Source: an uncultured Sporosarcina sp. | Lineage (GTDB): Bacteria; Bacillota; Bacilli; Bacillales_A; Planococcaceae | NCBI GenBank assembly: GCA_947644645.1 | Contig: CANSAF010000003.1 | Location: 1-64,000 of the forward strand | Direction: 5' to 3' | Length of the DNA stretch: 64,000 nt | Shown here: positions 7,755 through 16,754 of the stretch, in pieces | Position numbering within the stretch: position 1 is the stretch's first letter | Layout: each line of letters opens with the position of its first letter | Program-made: the position numbers and the translations under genes | The notes under the pieces: model-generated | Database searches by the model: none | Seen by the model: only the letters and a program-made list of their open reading frames with translations | What the model was told of the DNA's origin: nothing

Positions 7755-10142
7755 TTATTCTTTCACTCTCATTAGTCGCAAACCATTTAGCGCTACTAGG
7801 AGGGTTGCGCCCATATCGGAAAGGATGGCAATCCAGAGTGTTAACCAGCCTGGGATAACCAATAGTAAGGCAATAAATTTAATAGCAATTGCAAAAGTAA
7901 TGTTAGCTTTGATGATATTCAGTGCTTTTCGACTAAGTTTCACAGTGAATGGAAGTTTTCTTAAATCGTCTCCCATTAGGGCAACGTCTGCCGTTTCAAG
8001 TGCTGTATCTGTACCTGCTCCACCCATTGCGATTCCAACTGTAGAAGCTGCTAATGCGGGAGCATCATTGACACCATCACCAACCATGGCTACGTTTCCG
8101 TACTCGGACCTTAATTGTTTTATATAGTCCAACTTGTCCTGAGGCATCAAATCGGCTCGGATATCAGATACCCCAACATGACTACCTATTGCATTCGCAG
8201 TACCTTGGTTATCACCTGTAAGCATAATTGTTTTTTTAATTCCAAGTTGATGTAACTTTTGAATAATTTCCTTACTTGATTCACGGACTTCATCAGCAAC
8301 CGCAATAACTCCGAGTATTTCTTTTTCGGTTCCAATAATCATGGCTGTTTTACCTTGATTTTGAAGAGCCGTCACATTTTGCTCAAAGTCTTTATCGAAA
8401 TCAGTTGTCAATAGTTCTTTAAAGAGTTTCGGGCTACCGATGTAATAAGTCATTCCGTTTACAATCCCTTTAATACCCTTACCTGTAATAGAAGAGAAAT
8501 CCTCAACGAGCACATCAGAATATGAAATATTTTCTTCTTCTGCTTTCTTCATGATGGCTGAAGCAAGCGGATGCTGGGAACGATATTCTAATGCAGTAAT
8601 GATCGCCAATAATTCTTTGTCATTCATTTCATTATTCAATACAGTAAAATCAGTTACAACTGGAACACCTTTTGTTAATGTACCTGTTTTATCAAATGCG
8701 ATTGCCTTTAAGGCACCGATTTCTTCTAAATACACTCCGCCTTTAATAAGAACCCCTTTTTTCGCAGCATTCCCAATTGCTGAAACAATAGAAATTGGAG
8801 TCGATATGACCAACGCACAAGGACAACCAACAACAAGAACAGCTAATCCTTGATAAATCCATGTTTCCCAGCTGCCACCAAAGAGTAAAGGAGGGACTAC
8901 AACAACTAATGCCGCAATGGCCATAATGATTGGCGTGTAATATTTCGCAAATTTATCGACAAATGCTTGCGCTGGAGCACGTTCTCCTTGTGCCTCCTCT
9001 ACAAGATGAATAATTTTAGAAATTGTTGTATCTTCTACAAGTTTTGTTATTTTTACTTCGAGTAATCCTTCTTCGTTTAAAGTACCTGCAAATACTTCAT
9101 CATTAACTGTTTTCCCGACAGGGACTGATTCGCCTGTAATCGCTGCCTGGTTGACAGCAGAATAGCCATTTACGACTACACCATCCATCGCAATCTTTTC
9201 ACCAGGCTTTACAATCATGATATCCCCAACAGCAATATCATCGACATGAATCATTATTTCTTGCTCATTACGTCTAACGAGTGCTTCTTTAGGGGCAATC
9301 CCCATTAGAGAACGAATCGAATTTCTTGCTCGATCCATGGAGAATCGTTCAAGCTCTTCACTGAGAGCAAAGAGAATGACAACAAGAGCAACTTCTCCCC
9401 ATTCACCAATAATGGCTCCACCTATAACAGCCACTGTCATAAGGGTTTTCATGTCAAATTCTAAGCGCAGTAAGTTTTGCAAACCTACCTTAAAAAGTGA
9501 CAATCCACCTACCAACATTGATGCTAAAAACAATAGGGTTGTAAGAAGATTCTCTTCTCCATTTACAAAGTGAGAGAAAAAACCGAATGCAAGGAACGAA
9601 GTTGAATAAAGCAATGTACTATACTTTTTATAAAATGGAACTTTCTCTTCTTGCGTATCTTCAGTTACCCCTTGCGAAACATTGCGAGTAGACTTTTCAG
9701 GCGTTACTTTAAGATTCTCAAATGCACCGGCTTTTTCTAATTCTTCAATCGTTGCATGACCGTAAACATCAATTTTAGATGCACCAAAATTTACTTTTGC
9801 ATTCTCAACTCCAGAAAGCTGTTTTACATTCTTCTCGAATTTACCCGCACAGCTTGCACATGTAAATCCTTCAACACGGTATACGCTTTTGTCCTCTTTA
9901 ACTTCTCGCCTTGGTTTTTCAGGGTCAACTTTAAGATTTTCGAATGCACCAGCTTTTTCTAGTTCTTTAATCGTTGTATCTCCGTAAACAGATATTTTAG
10001 ATGCACCAAAATTCACTTTTGCATCCTGCACTCCCGGAAGTTTTTTCACATTATTTTCAAACTTCCCTGCACAATTTGCGCATGTAAACCCTTGAACACG
10101 GTAAACATTTTTTTCAGCATCTAATTCTTTTGTTGTAGACAA
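7755..10142 (-). CDS. cadA: Cadmium/zinc-exporting P1B-ATPase with two metal-binding domains
   Basis: This 795-residue pump exports Cd(II), Zn(II) or Pb(II) using ATP. Two heavy-metal-associated domains carry C21xxC24 and C95xxC98. Then come TGES (about 336), the CPC metal site (C440-P-C442), the phosphorylation motif DKTGTLT (D484), SQHPLA and GDGVNDAPA. The two N-terminal domains are near repeats of each other, ending in the same AGAFENLKV phrase, so they arose by internal duplication. It follows cadC by 76 bases and is probably cotranscribed from the CadC-controlled promoter. A block of about 812 bases is identical to the truncated copy at 1.9-3.0 kb. Confidence 0.97.
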   Translation of the reverse strand: MSTTKELDAEKNVYRVQGFTCANCAGKFENNVKKLPGVQDAKVNFGASKISVYGDTTIKELEKAGAFENLKVDPEKPRREVKEDKSVYRVEGFTCASCAGKFEKNVKQLSGVENAKVNFGASKIDVYGHATIEELEKAGAFENLKVTPEKSTRNVSQGVTEDTQEEKVPFYKKYSTLLYSTSFLAFGFFSHFVNGEENLLTTLLFLASMLVGGLSLFKVGLQNLLRLEFDMKTLMTVAVIGGAIIGEWGEVALVVILFALSEELERFSMDRARNSIRSLMGIAPKEALVRRNEQEIMIHVDDIAVGDIMIVKPGEKIAMDGVVVNGYSAVNQAAITGESVPVGKTVNDEVFAGTLNEEGLLEVKITKLVEDTTISKIIHLVEEAQGERAPAQAFVDKFAKYYTPIIMAIAALVVVVPPLLFGGSWETWIYQGLAVLVVGCPCALVISTPISIVSAIGNAAKKGVLIKGGVYLEEIGALKAIAFDKTGTLTKGVPVVTDFTVLNNEMNDKELLAIITALEYRSQHPLASAIMKKAEEENISYSDVLVEDFSSITGKGIKGIVNGMTYYIGSPKLFKELLTTDFDKDFEQNVTALQNQGKTAMIIGTEKEILGVIAVADEVRESSKEIIQKLHQLGIKKTIMLTGDNQGTANAIGSHVGVSDIRADLMPQDKLDYIKQLRSEYGNVAMVGDGVNDAPALAASTVGIAMGGAGTDTALETADVALMGDDLRKLPFTVKLSRKALNIIKANITFAIAIKFIALLLVIPGWLTLWIAILSDMGATLLVALNGLRLMRVKE

Positions 10143-10218
10143 TTTTTAGAACCTCCTTCTGATATACACATGCAATCTGTATTAGTCATACGTAATTTTA
10201 ATCCTAGTATCGTCGTAC

Positions 10219-10608
10219 TCATTTGTACCAACCTTCTTTCGAATGTTCATGGGCAATATTTACTAATTGATGGACATGTTCGTCAACCAAAGAGTAGAAG
10301 ACAAGCTTACCTTCTTTCTTGGAAGCGGTAATCCCCATATCACGTAAATAACGCAAATGGTGGGAAGCGTTTGCTGTGGATGTCTTTAATACATTGGCGA
10401 CATCACAGACACACATTTTCTCTTCCAGTGTCAATGCATATGCAATCTTTAAGCGATTGCTATCTGCAAGGGCTTTAAACAGCAATTCGACACCGCTGAT
10501 TTCGTCAATCCGATCACTGACACGGTTAACGACTGTTTCGTCATAACAATACGTCTCACATGAATCCTTTGTAGTAGATCCAATTTTTTCTTTGATTTTC
10601 CCCGTCAT
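10219..10608 (-). CDS. cadC: CadC, ArsR/SmtB-family metal-sensing repressor
   Basis: The 129-residue winged-helix repressor has the alpha-3/N-terminal metal site in full: C17 and C21 (CETYC) plus C66 and C68 (CVC) in the recognition helix region. The C-terminal DEHVHQLVNIAHEH holds the second, interface-type metal ligands. CadC binds the cad operator and releases it on Cd, Pb or Zn. A good ribosome site (GAGGTG) precedes the ATG. It is first in the cadC-cadA operon. A 207-base tandem duplication covers its 5' end and promoter. Confidence 0.95.
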   Translation of the reverse strand: MTGKIKEKIGSTTKDSCETYCYDETVVNRVSDRIDEISGVELLFKALADSNRLKIAYALTLEEKMCVCDVANVLKTSTANASHHLRYLRDMGITASKKEGKLVFYSLVDEHVHQLVNIAHEHSKEGWYK

Positions 10609-10621
10609 TTTTTCACCTCAT

Positions 10622-10674
10622 TCAAATATTCATTTGACTGACTTTACTATATGCAACCGTTGAAAAATTGTCAA
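10622..10674 (-). promoter_or_regulatory. cadC-cadA promoter and CadC operator (proximal copy)
   Basis: Reading leftward, TTGACA (10669-10674), a 17-base spacer and TATAGT (10646-10651) form a sigma-A promoter. The imperfect palindrome TCAAATATTCATTTGA (10622-10637) lies just downstream, where CadC operators are found in known cad operons. Confidence 0.85.
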
Positions 10675-10683
10675 TAAAAACGT

Positions 10684-10815
10684 TCAAATGGTTGTTTTAA
10701 TGTTTGTGTTTTCCGTTAAAATGAAATCAGAGTTAACAACTGTTTCGTCATAACAATACGTCTCACATGAATCCGTTGTAGCAGAGTCAATTTTTTCTTT
10801 GATTTTTTTCGTCAT
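10684..10815 (-). pseudogene. Truncated cadC copy from a tandem duplication
   Basis: A 43-codon frame begins like cadC (MTKKIKEKID...) and keeps the CETYC metal ligands. It then leaves homology after ETVVN and ends within the promoter of the intact cadC. It has no DNA-binding helices. It is part of a 207-base direct repeat: unit 10524-10730 repeated as 10731-10937 with scattered substitutions. A short metal-binding peptide could still be made, because the promoter and ribosome site are intact. Confidence 0.85.
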
Positions 10816-10828
10816 TTTTTCACCTCAT

Positions 10829-10881
10829 TCAAATGCTCATTTGATTGACTTTAGTATATGTAACCGATGAAAAATTGTCAA
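10829..10881 (-). promoter_or_regulatory. Second, duplicated cad promoter/operator
   Basis: TTGACA (10876-10881), 17 bases, TATACT (10853-10858), then the palindrome TCAAATGCTCATTTGA (10829-10844). Compared with the proximal copy, the -10 box is closer to consensus (TATACT against TATAGT) and the operator is slightly more symmetrical. Transcripts would run through the cadC fragment into the real cadC. CadC bound here may also affect the divergent copC promoter. Confidence 0.8.
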
Positions 10882-10976
10882 TAATAATACTCAAATGGCT
10901 GTTTTAATGTGTGTGTGTTCTGTTAAAATGAAAACAGAATGAACGTTACTACTAACGCTTTTAGGAGGCTGGAAAA

Positions 10977-11534
10977 ATGAAAAGAATAATAAGTGCAACA
11001 CTGATTTTACTGTTCGCATTTTCATCTACTGTATCCGCACATACAGGTTTAACTAGTTCATCGCCAGCTGATGGGGAAGACATAACCGAAGACGTCTATG
11101 AAATTGTATTGGAATTTAATACAAAAATTGAAACGACAAGTTCAGTGAAAGTCTTTAACGAGAATAAAGAGGAAATCATCGTCAGTAATACCCAAGTGAG
11201 TGATAATGTGATGACAGGAGGTTTCGCATCGCCATTGGATAATGGTACATATACAGTGGAATGGAAGATTATTGGTGCGGATGGCCATCCGATACAAGGA
11301 ACTTATTCATTCACGGTAAGTCAAGACACATTGGAAGATCCAGCAGTGCCTGAAGAAACCGAAGAAACCCCTACTACTCCACTGGAAGAATCAATAGAAA
11401 AACCTGTAGAGCAGGAAATTGAAGATTCATCGAAAATAGCGTCTAATGATGTACTCGTTGTAATCCTTGTTATTTTATTTACTATTGCCGGCAGCTTTTT
11501 CGGCTGGATCATAGGAAGAAGGCAAAGTAAATGA
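10977..11534 (+). CDS. copC: CopC-domain copper-binding protein, membrane-anchored
   Basis: The 185-residue protein has a signal peptide ending ...STVSA and a mature N-terminal His (AHTGL). The CopC beta-barrel spans residues about 22-118, with the conserved GADGHPIQGTYSFTV near its end. An acidic Pro/Glu/Thr-rich linker (about 125-155) and one C-terminal membrane helix (VLVVILVILFTIAGSFFGWI) follow. The N-terminal His and DGH fit the Cu(II) site of CopC. Its stop overlaps the copD start (ATGA), giving translational coupling. Role: binds copper outside the membrane and passes it to CopD, by family knowledge. Confidence 0.9.
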   Translation: MKRIISATLILLFAFSSTVSAHTGLTSSSPADGEDITEDVYEIVLEFNTKIETTSSVKVFNENKEEIIVSNTQVSDNVMTGGFASPLDNGTYTVEWKIIGADGHPIQGTYSFTVSQDTLEDPAVPEETEETPTTPLEESIEKPVEQEIEDSSKIASNDVLVVILVILFTIAGSFFGWIIGRRQSK

Positions 11535-12625
11535 TTTGGATTTATATTTCTGAAAGTTTGTTATATCTCTGTTTCTCGCTATTAATGGGCGCATTTATCA
11601 TTCAATTTATTCCGGCACGACTGAAACCGGAAATACGTATTCCAAAACGTCTGATTCAACTCTCTGTGTTAGGAGTTGTGTTCTTTTCAGTTGCACCCGT
11701 GATTAGGTTGGTCATATTTCTATATGAAGACATCGGTTTGATGTTGACGATGCAAAACGTTCTCGGAGGGTTTGAAGTAGGGAAGGCTTGGAATGTCACT
11801 GTCATACTTGCAATTTTCTTTTACCTGTTTGTTTCGTTGTTCCCGGTATTGAAAAGCAAAGTCCTGTCTGGTATATCACTTGTTTTCACTTTCATTCTAC
11901 TTTTGGCATTGGGATGGGCGAGCCACGCAGCATCCCTTACTGAATGGGGTGGCTTCGTTTCTCATTCATTACATTTTTTAGCCGTTACAGTGTGGGTTGG
12001 AATTCTCCTTATCGTAGGCTGGTGTTCAAAAAACCAAGAGAATTGGCTTTCTTATTTAAGGTGGTTTACCCCTTTGGCCATCGCGTGTTTTCTCACGATT
12101 ACGGGAACTGGGTTATTTCTCATGACGTTGGTGATTGATGTAAATGAGTATGGGGACGCATGGATGCTACCCTATGGACAAGCCTTATTGGTGAAGCATC
12201 TGACCATCATCCCTGTTTTATTTTTCGCTTTCATAAATGGATTTTGGATTAGACGTAAATTGAAGCGACAAGAGCAAATTAACCCAATACCGTGGTTGAA
12301 GTTTGAAAGCATTCTACTATTTTTCACCTTTGTTTCGACAGCGGTTTTGGGACAACAGGAACCACCTCATAGTATTGAGACAACACTTGCTGGTAGTGGT
12401 CCCTCTGCTATGTTTGATTATTTTTATTCAGGGATCATTGAGCCAACAATGAGTTTGCAATTTGGATTAAATACAATAAATACATTATTTTTTATGGTAG
12501 CCCTCATTTTCATGTGGCTTATCATATACAGCTTCAGGAAAAAGGCGCCCGCAGTTGTTCCTTTTTTCTTGGGGATGTTCAGTGTCCTTTCGCTCTATTT
12601 TGGATTAATGGCTAGCATTCAATAA
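11531..12625 (+). CDS. copD: CopD-family copper transport membrane protein
   Basis: The 364-residue protein has about eight or nine membrane helices with the CopD domain in the second half. Features include ASHAASLTEWGGFVSHSLHF, then VWVGILL, with His residues in helices as in CopD. It overlaps copC by four bases. CopC-CopD pairs, or YcnJ-type fusions, import copper or supply it to enzymes. In this island the pair is followed by a DsbA/DsbB couple, suggesting joint handling of copper and thiols at the cell surface. Confidence 0.88.
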   Translation: MIWIYISESLLYLCFSLLMGAFIIQFIPARLKPEIRIPKRLIQLSVLGVVFFSVAPVIRLVIFLYEDIGLMLTMQNVLGGFEVGKAWNVTVILAIFFYLFVSLFPVLKSKVLSGISLVFTFILLLALGWASHAASLTEWGGFVSHSLHFLAVTVWVGILLIVGWCSKNQENWLSYLRWFTPLAIACFLTITGTGLFLMTLVIDVNEYGDAWMLPYGQALLVKHLTIIPVLFFAFINGFWIRRKLKRQEQINPIPWLKFESILLFFTFVSTAVLGQQEPPHSIETTLAGSGPSAMFDYFYSGIIEPTMSLQFGLNTINTLFFMVALIFMWLIIYSFRKKAPAVVPFFLGMFSVLSLYFGLMASIQ

Positions 12626-12649
12626 TAAATATAAGAGAAGAGGTATTTG

Positions 12650-13324
12650 ATGAAACAGAATAAGAATTCAAATATGAAATTTGCAGTTGTGTTAACACTC
12701 GTAGCGATAGGAATTTTGGTGGCGGTTGTTGTATTAAGCAATAAACAGGAATCTTTGCCAATAGAAATAAAACAAATCGATGTAACTGGACAGCCCTCAA
12801 TTGGGGAGAAAGACGCTCCTGTAACGGTTGTTGAATTTGGAGACTTTAAATGTCCGTCATGTAAAGCGTGGGGGGAAATGATATATCCGAAATTAGTTGA
12901 TGAGTATGTTGAAACAGGTAAAGTTAAATTTTCATTCGTGAACGTATTATTCCATGGAAACGAATCGACGTTAGCATCGATTGCTGCTGAATCCGTATAT
13001 GAGCGGAGCCCGGGTATGTATTGGAACTTTCATCAAGCGATGTTTGATGCACAGCCAGTTGAAAATCATGATGGACCATGGATAACTCCCGAAAGAATTC
13101 TTGAAATTGCAAGTGGTTTTCCTGAGATTGATCAAACACTGTTAAAAGAAGACATGGAACAGGAAGCGACTATGGAGAGTGTTAAGATTGATGAAGATTT
13201 AGTAAGAGAAGCCGGTGTTTCAATGACTCCGACCATTGTGATAAATGGGAAAATGATGGAGGATCCTTTTGATTACGAAGCCATTAAGACGACAATAGAA
13301 CAAGAGATTAAGGATGAAAAGTGA
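12650..13324 (+). CDS. bdbD: BdbD-like thiol-disulfide oxidoreductase (DsbA family)
   Basis: About 224 residues: an N-terminal membrane anchor (MKFAVVLTLVAIGILVAVVVL) and a thioredoxin fold with active site FKCPSCKAWG and the cis-Pro loop SMTPTIVING. It oxidises thiols of secreted proteins. AGAGG lies 6 bases before the ATG at 12650. It overlaps bdbC (TGATG), and the two form the DsbA/DsbB redox pair. A 5' fragment of a sister copy remains at 1213-1331. Confidence 0.93.
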   Translation: MKQNKNSNMKFAVVLTLVAIGILVAVVVLSNKQESLPIEIKQIDVTGQPSIGEKDAPVTVVEFGDFKCPSCKAWGEMIYPKLVDEYVETGKVKFSFVNVLFHGNESTLASIAAESVYERSPGMYWNFHQAMFDAQPVENHDGPWITPERILEIASGFPEIDQTLLKEDMEQEATMESVKIDEDLVREAGVSMTPTIVINGKMMEDPFDYEAIKTTIEQEIKDEK

Positions 13325-13764
13325 TGGGGAGAATAAAAGAAAAATCAAAACCACAGGGATTCTTATTATATGTTGCATGGGTTGTCTCATTAGTTGCCAT
13401 GTTCGGGAGCTTGTACTTCAGTGAAATTAAAGGGTATATTCCTTGTGAGTTATGTTGGTATCAGCGTATCCTCATGTACCCCTTAACATTGATCTTAGGG
13501 ATTGGAACTTTCCAGAATGACAGTTCCGTTAAAAAGTTCGTGCTTCCGTTAGCACTTATTGGAGGAAGCATATCGCTCATGCATTATTTGGAGCAGAAGA
13601 TACCGGGGTTTGGCGGAATCAAGCCATGTGTGAGTGGTGTACCTTGTAGTGCCCAATATATCAATTGGTTTGGATTTATTACGATACCATTTTTAGCGTT
13701 AGTGGCATTTGTGATTATTGCTTGCTGCATGTTTTTTATCAAATCAAAGAAACCAATTGAGTAA
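13324..13764 (+). CDS. bdbC: BdbC-like disulfide bond formation protein (DsbB family)
   Basis: The 146-residue, four-helix membrane protein has the DsbB first Cys pair, CELCWYQR, and a second pair in the outer loop (KPCVSGVPCSAQYI). It reoxidises BdbD and passes electrons to quinones. The ATG at 13324 overlaps the bdbD stop; a GTG three bases earlier is possible. Length and motifs are typical of the family. Confidence 0.94.
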   Translation: MGRIKEKSKPQGFLLYVAWVVSLVAMFGSLYFSEIKGYIPCELCWYQRILMYPLTLILGIGTFQNDSSVKKFVLPLALIGGSISLMHYLEQKIPGFGGIKPCVSGVPCSAQYINWFGFITIPFLALVAFVIIACCMFFIKSKKPIE

Positions 13765-13778
13765 AGAACTGTATTAGA

Positions 13779-13818
13779 GAAGCCAAAGAAGCCGCGGTTG
13801 TCATTCCTTTGGCTTCTT
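13779..13818 (+). terminator. Weak hairpin after bdbC
   Basis: GAAGCCAAAG (13779-13788) pairs with CTTTGGCTTC (13807-13816). No run of T follows, so read-through into the next gene is likely. Confidence 0.4.
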
Positions 13819-13852
13819 TGCGTTGGAAAATACTTTTAGGGGAGAGAAACTT

Positions 13853-14899
13853 ATGCGGTATGAGACTATTGTTATAGGGGCGGGACAAGCTGGATTGACG
13901 ATGGGATATTATTTAAAACAAAACAAAAAACGTTTTTTAATTCTTGATAAAGGGCAGGCTTTGGGGGAAGTATGGAAAAATAGATACGATTCATTGAAGT
14001 TGTTTACACCTAGAATGTATAGTTCATTGCCTGGTCTTCCACTAGATGGTAAACAACAGGGGTTTCCGTCAAAGAATGAAATTGCGAATTATATAAAGCG
14101 CTATTCGGAAACATTTGCATTACCTGTTGAACTGAATACCGAGGTTCTGTCAGTAACAAAAGACGAAGAAGATTTTTGTGTAGAAACCACAAAAGGTATA
14201 TTTTATACGACGAATGTTGTGGTTGCCACAGGACCATTTCAAAAGAAGTGGATTCCCGCATTTTCGAGTTCTCTAAGTGAAAATATCTTACAGCTACATT
14301 CATCTGAATATAGGAACTCTAGCCAGCTCCAGCAAGGAAATGTACTTGTTGTTGGAGGGGGCAATAGTGGTGCCCAAATTGCGGTTGAATTGTCGGAAGA
14401 AAAAGAAACGTATTTAGCTATTAGTAAAAAGCCAAGATATTTCCCATTAACGATAGGTGGAATGAGTGTATTTTGGTGGTTGGATAAATTGGGAATACTA
14501 AAAGTGACGAACACATCATTTATCGGGCGTTTGTTACGAAAAAAGGGCGACCCGATTTTCGGAAGTGACTTAAAAAATGCAGTAAAAGAATGGGCAATTA
14601 CGTTAAAGGGGAGAGCTGTCAGTGGCGCGTATAACCAAGTCACATTTGAGGATTCAACTAGACTTGAGGTGAAAAATATAATATGGGCAACTGGATTCCA
14701 ACAAGAGTATGAGTGGCTAAAAGTGGATGGTGTAATTGATCAGCGGAAAAAACTTATTCATAATAGAGGTATAAGTCCGATAGAAGGGCTCTATTTTTTA
14801 GGTTTACCATGGCAATCACGCAGGGGTTCCTCTTTGCTTCAGGGAGTAGGTTATGATGCCAAGTATATAATTGATCACATGAAGAACACAACTAAGTAA
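13853..14899 (+). CDS. czcO: CzcO-type flavin monooxygenase-like oxidoreductase
   Basis: The 348-residue two-dinucleotide-binding flavoprotein has the FAD motif VIGAGQAGL near its start, an NADPH motif VVGGGNSGAQIA in the middle and IWATGFQ near the C terminus. It belongs to the group known as CzcO, found next to the zinc exporter CzcD. AGGGGAGAG precedes the ATG at 13853; in-frame codons upstream lie in the hairpin and are unlikely to be used. czcD follows 13 bases later. Its biochemical reaction is not established; K-channel (TrkA-like) and redox roles have been proposed for the family. Confidence 0.85.
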   Translation: MRYETIVIGAGQAGLTMGYYLKQNKKRFLILDKGQALGEVWKNRYDSLKLFTPRMYSSLPGLPLDGKQQGFPSKNEIANYIKRYSETFALPVELNTEVLSVTKDEEDFCVETTKGIFYTTNVVVATGPFQKKWIPAFSSSLSENILQLHSSEYRNSSQLQQGNVLVVGGGNSGAQIAVELSEEKETYLAISKKPRYFPLTIGGMSVFWWLDKLGILKVTNTSFIGRLLRKKGDPIFGSDLKNAVKEWAITLKGRAVSGAYNQVTFEDSTRLEVKNIIWATGFQQEYEWLKVDGVIDQRKKLIHNRGISPIEGLYFLGLPWQSRRGSSLLQGVGYDAKYIIDHMKNTTK

Positions 14900-14912
14900 A
14901 GGGGACGCTTAA

Positions 14913-15818
14913 ATGGAGAATCATCAACATAATCACTTTGCGGAAAAACGGGAAGGGAATAAACGGGGTCTCATCATTGCCTTATCTATTACAACAATCA
15001 TTATGATTTTGGAGTTTTTTGGTGGGCTTTTCACAAATAGTTTAGCCCTGCTATCAGATAGTGGTCATATGCTTTCCGATGCAAGCTCAATGGCTTTAAG
15101 CCTTGTGGCAATTTGGTTCGCAAGTAGACCACCCTCCTCGAATAAAACATATGGTTATTATCGATTTGAAATTTTGGCTGCTTTATTTAATGGAGTAACG
15201 TTATTTGTGATTGCTGGTTTTATTGTCAAAGAAGCCATTCAACGTTTTAATGATCCACCAACAGTCGCAAGTGGAACGATGATTATCATTGCATTCATCG
15301 GGTTAGCGGCAAATCTTCTTAGTGCAGTAACTCTTCTTAAAAAAGCTGATGTAAAAGAAAATATCAACCTGAAAAGTGCGTATATACACATAATAGGCGA
15401 CGCTCTAGGTTCTGTTGGTGCAATAGTGGCTGGTTTGCTCATGCTTCTGTTCGACTGGTACATTGCAGATCCAATCATTTCAGTTATTGTCGCTTTGTTA
15501 ATTTTGAAAAGTGCATGGGGTGTGCTTAAACAGAGTATTCATATCTTAATGGAAGGTTCGCCAGTGATAATCAATAAAGAAGAAGTTTTAACAATATTAG
15601 AAAATATCGAAGGTGTGAAAAATGTTCATGATCTTCATATTTGGACAATCACTTCGGGCCTAGATACATTGAGCTGTCACATTCTAATTGAAGATAGGAA
15701 AGATGAACAAGAAGTTCTTCAACAGGCAATTAATCTAATACGCGACAATTACAAAATTGAACATACAACGATTCAAATTGAAAAGTCGAATCTTCAGCAT
15801 CAGGAATTGAGTATATAA
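14913..15818 (+). CDS. czcD: CzcD, Zn/Cd/Co cation diffusion facilitator
   Basis: The 301-residue CDF exporter has six helices and a cytosolic C-terminal domain. Transport-site motifs are SDSGHMLSDA (His and Asp, helix 2) and HIIGDALGS (His-x3-Asp, helix 5), the HD-HD pattern of zinc-type carriers. A short His stretch (HQHNH) sits at the N terminus. It is expected to exchange metal for protons. Operon with czcO. Confidence 0.93.
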   Translation: MENHQHNHFAEKREGNKRGLIIALSITTIIMILEFFGGLFTNSLALLSDSGHMLSDASSMALSLVAIWFASRPPSSNKTYGYYRFEILAALFNGVTLFVIAGFIVKEAIQRFNDPPTVASGTMIIIAFIGLAANLLSAVTLLKKADVKENINLKSAYIHIIGDALGSVGAIVAGLLMLLFDWYIADPIISVIVALLILKSAWGVLKQSIHILMEGSPVIINKEEVLTILENIEGVKNVHDLHIWTITSGLDTLSCHILIEDRKDEQEVLQQAINLIRDNYKIEHTTIQIEKSNLQHQELSI

Positions 15819-15947
15819 TTAAAAACGAATATATTCAAAAGTACTCGGGGTTAGGATGCTAAGGTAAGCTTATTTAAATAAGTCTTTAACATAATTTCAA
15901 ATCGAGAGCCATATAAACATAGAGACAAATGACTGGAGGATGGTTTT

Positions 15948-16670
15948 TTGACTCATATCTGGTTTATTGGCTTTTTATCAACATTTGCAGGAATAGGTGT
16001 GGGTGGAGTCATCGCAACACTGATAAATGGTTTTAAGAGAAGTATTGGTACAATCTACGCGGTATGTACTGGGTTAATCTTAGGCTTATTAAGTTTCGAA
16101 ATCGTACCAGAAGCTATACAACTAGGTAACTGGGTTGTTTTTGCCCTAGGTTTCTTGGTTGGAGTTATTATATTCGAGCTTATCCATATGGGATTTCATA
16201 AGAATCCAGTAATTTCAAAAGGATCACGGAAACAACATAATTTAAGAATAGGATTATTCCTAGCTTTAATTATTTCTATTCACAATTTTCCTGTAGGAGT
16301 GGTTCTTGGAACCAGTGAACATTCTCAATTTAGCCTAGCCCTATTACAAGCGTTGATATTGCACAATATTCCCGAAGGTATGATATTATTTATGCCATTA
16401 TTTATGGCTAGAATTAGATTTTACTTATTATTTCTTCTTTCTATTATCATTGCAGTACCCGTTGCAATAGGGGCTTTCATTGGTGAAATGATTGGTATGC
16501 AAAATCAACTATTATGGGCGTTCTTAATAAGTTTGACAGTCGGAACGATTTATATGGTTACGATAAAGGAAATCCTACCTGAATCAATTAGGCAATCATC
16601 CAATATATATAGCTTACTGGTCGCACTAATTGCTTTTTGTCTGGTAGGTGCGTATCTGATTTCTTCATAA
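15948..16670 (+). CDS. ZIP-family metal transporter (ZupT-like)
   Basis: 240 residues, about eight helices. The binding motifs IHNFPVGVVLG and LHNIPEGMILF match the helix 4 and 5 signature of ZIP proteins better than those of the ZIP at 5285. The start is TTG at 15948, with GGAGG 8 bases before it. It is separated from czcD by 129 bases and may have its own promoter. ZIP proteins are usually importers, which is unexpected beside exporters; some bacterial members are low-affinity and may allow flux either way (inference). Confidence 0.87.
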   Translation: MTHIWFIGFLSTFAGIGVGGVIATLINGFKRSIGTIYAVCTGLILGLLSFEIVPEAIQLGNWVVFALGFLVGVIIFELIHMGFHKNPVISKGSRKQHNLRIGLFLALIISIHNFPVGVVLGTSEHSQFSLALLQALILHNIPEGMILFMPLFMARIRFYLLFLLSIIIAVPVAIGAFIGEMIGMQNQLLWAFLISLTVGTIYMVTIKEILPESIRQSSNIYSLLVALIAFCLVGAYLISS

Positions 16671-16754
16671 GGTTTAAGTAAACATTGTTTCAATTCCTAA
16701 ATTAATAAGATTACACATGGATAAGCAACAATTAGACAGAAGAATTAGGGACAA

